Shown here: piece after piece, positions 61,201-64,000 of the stretch
How positions within the stretch are numbered: position 1 is the first letter of the stretch
Layout: every line of letters begins with the position of its first letter
Assembly (NCBI GenBank): GCA_034336665.1
Contig: JAPFBE010000002.1
Coordinates: forward strand, 32,591,406 to 32,655,405
Reading direction: 5' to 3'
Source: Luscinia megarhynchos
Lineage: Eukaryota; Chordata; Aves; Passeriformes; Turdidae
Length of the DNA: 64,000 nucleotides
Notes under the pieces: model-generated
Seen by the model: only the letters and a program-made list of their open reading frames with translations
The model's database searches: none
What the model was told of the DNA's origin: nothing
Made by a program: the position numbers and the translations under genes

Positions 61201-64000
61201 GCTGGAATGGCCTCTGCTCTGATGACCTTATTTTCACTCCCTGAAGGAACAGTTGGCCTTTGCTGCCCCTGGACACGTGGGAGGGTTTGTTTGTGGAAGG
61301 TGGAAGTCTCACTTGCATCACCCTGATAAAATGCACTATATTGAATGTATAGTTCTTGGTTTAACCTGATTTCAGGCTGCTTTCTTGACCCATCACTGCC
61401 ATCTCCAATTATGACCCTTTCCTCCAAACTACTTCAAACTGCTTTCTAATGTGGTAAATACCAAGTATCGCCTTTATTCTGCCAAAACATTTATGAATAT
61501 ACTGACTAGATTCCCATCTGAAGAAAAGTTGTAGTGACACCTTGCATAATACATCTCTTCCAAGTTGATGTGAAATCATGAATATAGCTTTCCAGTAAGC
61601 TGTATCTGTCCTTCAATTCTTCACATTTGTGCTGTATTTTTTTTTCTTACTTCATTTTAATAGCAGCAAGGAAGATTTTTACTTAAATTGTAAGTTATAG
61701 TTTCATGTACAAGAAGAGCTAGCTTATTCTGAAGTAACTCACTATTGACAAGGCCATGTTGATATTTTTCAGAGTGTTAATTCCTAGTTGGTTCAAAAAC
61801 TGTTATCAGTTTCAACAGCTTTTGGGAATTAGATTCAGATTCTCTTAATCATATGGTGACAGCTCATGGTGTACACCACCCAAAGAAAAACCAAACAAAA
61901 AAACTCCTTTCACTGTATCTAATCTTCAGAACCTCTTTCACTTGCTCAACAGCTCTCAGAGTTAACTGACTGCTTCTCCTAGACCGACTCCTCAATGTAT
62001 CAGAAGCTGAATTTCATCTGTTTATGCCTATTTCAAATCAACAAGTGCTGATACTTTCCCACCTGTTGTCTTTCAGTTCTTCTCTAAGCCGTTGTTAGTT
62101 ATGTAAATCCAAGGTAATCTTTTGGCTGTAGACTAACAGACAGGAAAGATCTTTAATGCATTCACTTTCTTAACGTTCCTGCTCATTAGTTTTTCAATTT
62201 CTTTTGCTCTTTTCTCTAGCTCTGCTTTAATTTTTCTAACTCTGTTAATAACCCCTTGTACCTATTCTTTCTTCTCATCTTAAAAATCTGATTCATTTTA
62301 TGCTTTCAGTAGTATTCCTGATTCCCTATATTCTTTTATATTTTGTTTTCTGGGGCTCTAAGCTTCACTTCTGACAGTGATGGCTGATAGCCAACAGCAA
62401 ACCAAGGGTGCAAGAAATTGAAATGAAATGGCATTGGTCTTGTGAAATATCTTTTGCAACAGTCCCATTCCTCGGGCATTCAAGCATCTCACAGAAGACC
62501 ACAGTTTCAGTGCAAGCCCAGGGCTTTTCTGAAAGCAGCCTTTTTAACACTTTGGAAATAAATGTAAGGAAAAATCAGACACGAGTTTGAAAGAAAAGTT
62601 TCTGTTTTTAAAAGAACCTTTATTTTAGAAAAGCATCATGGAATTTAGAAATGCAGGATATTTTCTCCCTTGTCTTTATGAATGTCCCTTTTACCTATTA
62701 ATTTTTAAACTGAAAGTTCAAATTGCTTCTGTGCTTTTCAATTTAAGAGAATTGCTTATCTTCTCTTCAGATTTCATTTATTCCATGACTTCCCCAGTTC
62801 TGAATCATCAAAATCTTCTCCTAGATTGTTTTACACAGACAAAAAATGTAATCAATGAATAATTATTACTCACAGGGTGTTAGATACTTCAGTATTATGA
62901 ATTGTGATTTTTAAAATTTTCTTGTTTGTTTGTTTGTTTGTTTGTTGGTATAGAACAGAGTCCAACAGTACAACCTAGTCACCTACAAGTAAAGATCAGA
63001 ATATCGGTGGTACTACAAATCCTTTAAAATAATCTACTGCTTTATCCTTTGCCCTGTGCCTGAGTCTTATGCTTTGGGTGAGACACTGTTCTGCATGAGA
63101 TGTTTATACTTAGTTCTGCCTAGATAAACGTTCTATAACAAAGGCTCAACATTAAGCTTTAGCTAATATTTGCTAAACTACTTATCACAGATTAAGGTGT
63201 GGCTACACAGTGCTGATTAAACAGCCCTTCAAAATGTACCCAAGTTTTCCAGAAGCCTAAATACAATATGCATCACATGAATCTGATTAGTACCTCTAAT
63301 TTTAATAAGCATTTTTCTCTGAATTAATCTTTTCCCCATTGTTTTAAATAATATATAATAGTTACATATACAGATATTTTAACCTTTTTGGCAAAATGAT
63401 AATATCTCTAGCAGTGCTATGCTTTCGTGTGTTATGCCCATCTCTCCATACTGGCCTTGGGCATCAAGTACAGCACTCATTGTCATTACTGAAATTAGGA
63501 TCCAAGTGCCAAAGTGGCATTAAATGTTGAGACTTCTTCAGAAACAGATATGCAGTGCCTAAACAGGCACTAAATCTGAAATCTACAATGATTGATCTGT
63601 GGTAAGAGCATTCTGCTCGTGCCTTCAATTTTTATGGCTGCAGCAATTGAAACAACTCATTTAGCAAAACTGACACTGGAAGCACATCAGAGGCTCAGAC
63701 CAGATAAAGAAAGAGAAACAGCAAAAGGTCTTTTTCTGGAACTGGGACTCGTTGTGTAAGGAGTTGTGAAATTGAATAGATGATAAATAATATCTGAACG
63801 ATAATTATGACCTCAACTACACAGTCATGGTATGGGAAGAGAGGTTTACTCCTCTTTCAAATAATCATTTTTAGTATATTAATTATGCAAAAGGTTGCAT
63901 GCAAATGGAATTTCAGCTCCTAAAATGTCAAATAGCAAGAAATCATTTGGGGAACTAAATAATGGCTTCTTTGCAAATGTCAAATTACTAAAAACAACAC
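58201..64000. other. Unassigned DNA with one GC-richer block
   Basis: About 5.8 kb without recognisable genes or known repeats. About 60780-61430 is clearly GC-richer with frames on both strands (for example 61164-61427 minus, 61025-61222 plus), none of a known family. 59120-59340 is a smaller GC-richer block. A (GTTT)n run lies at 62922-62947. The remainder is AT-rich. Confidence 0.5.
62922..62947. repeat. (GTTT)6 simple repeat
   Basis: Six units of GTTT without interruption. It is the reverse-complement unit of the (AAAC)n run at 46231. Confidence 0.92.

Noticed and set aside
1..64000. CRISPR array, bacterial operon or phage-like system
   Set aside because: No regularly spaced repeats, no dense coding, and the repeat content is clearly avian nuclear DNA.

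Overview
This window looks like nuclear DNA from a bird, probably a neoavian and quite possibly a songbird. It is AT-rich, has no long open reading frame, and its recognisable content is almost entirely avian interspersed repeats. These are many CR1 LINE fragments (young, old and very old) and several endogenous-retrovirus LTR remnants of avian type. All identifications are from memory of repeat consensus sequences; no search was run, and family and subfamily names are tentative.

Layout. 1-3282: no identified feature. 3283-4043: a CR1 3' end abutting a fragment of a GC-rich avian LTR. 6224-6311: a 22-copy ATCT microsatellite. 11064-12045: a candidate exon with good splice signals and an open frame, an ancient CR1 remnant, and the 5' part of an ERVL-type LTR. 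13887-14432: an internally deleted solo LTR of the same family as the one at 3643. 14732-17210: a CR1 scrap and a well-preserved CR1 3' end. 21836-22045: a minus-strand CR1. 26730-27391: a CR1 3' end. 27392-40363: about 13 kb with almost no recognisable repeat. 40364-41893: three old CR1 pieces. 43340-44810: the longest CR1, with degraded reverse-transcriptase motifs and an intact 3' tip. 47235-50136: three more CR1 scraps. 52212-52696: a minus-strand LTR with a visible TATA box and poly(A) signal. 53944-58200: further CR1 pieces. 58201-64000: a GC-richer unassigned block and simple repeats.

No protein-coding gene, tRNA, rRNA or CRISPR array could be established. Most open frames of 60-165 codons look like chance frames or lie inside repeats. 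The best hint of a host transcript is the 97-nt splice-flanked open frame at 11064-11160. Weaker exon-like segments lie at 12574, 15519 (minus), 29190, 55130 and 60297. The window is best read as a large intron or an intergenic desert.

I found no novel multi-gene system. The items most worth checking are the candidate exon, the repeat-poor 13-kb block as possible conserved non-coding DNA, the LTR that keeps promoter and poly(A) signals, and the unassigned GC-richer blocks, which may be uncatalogued repeats.
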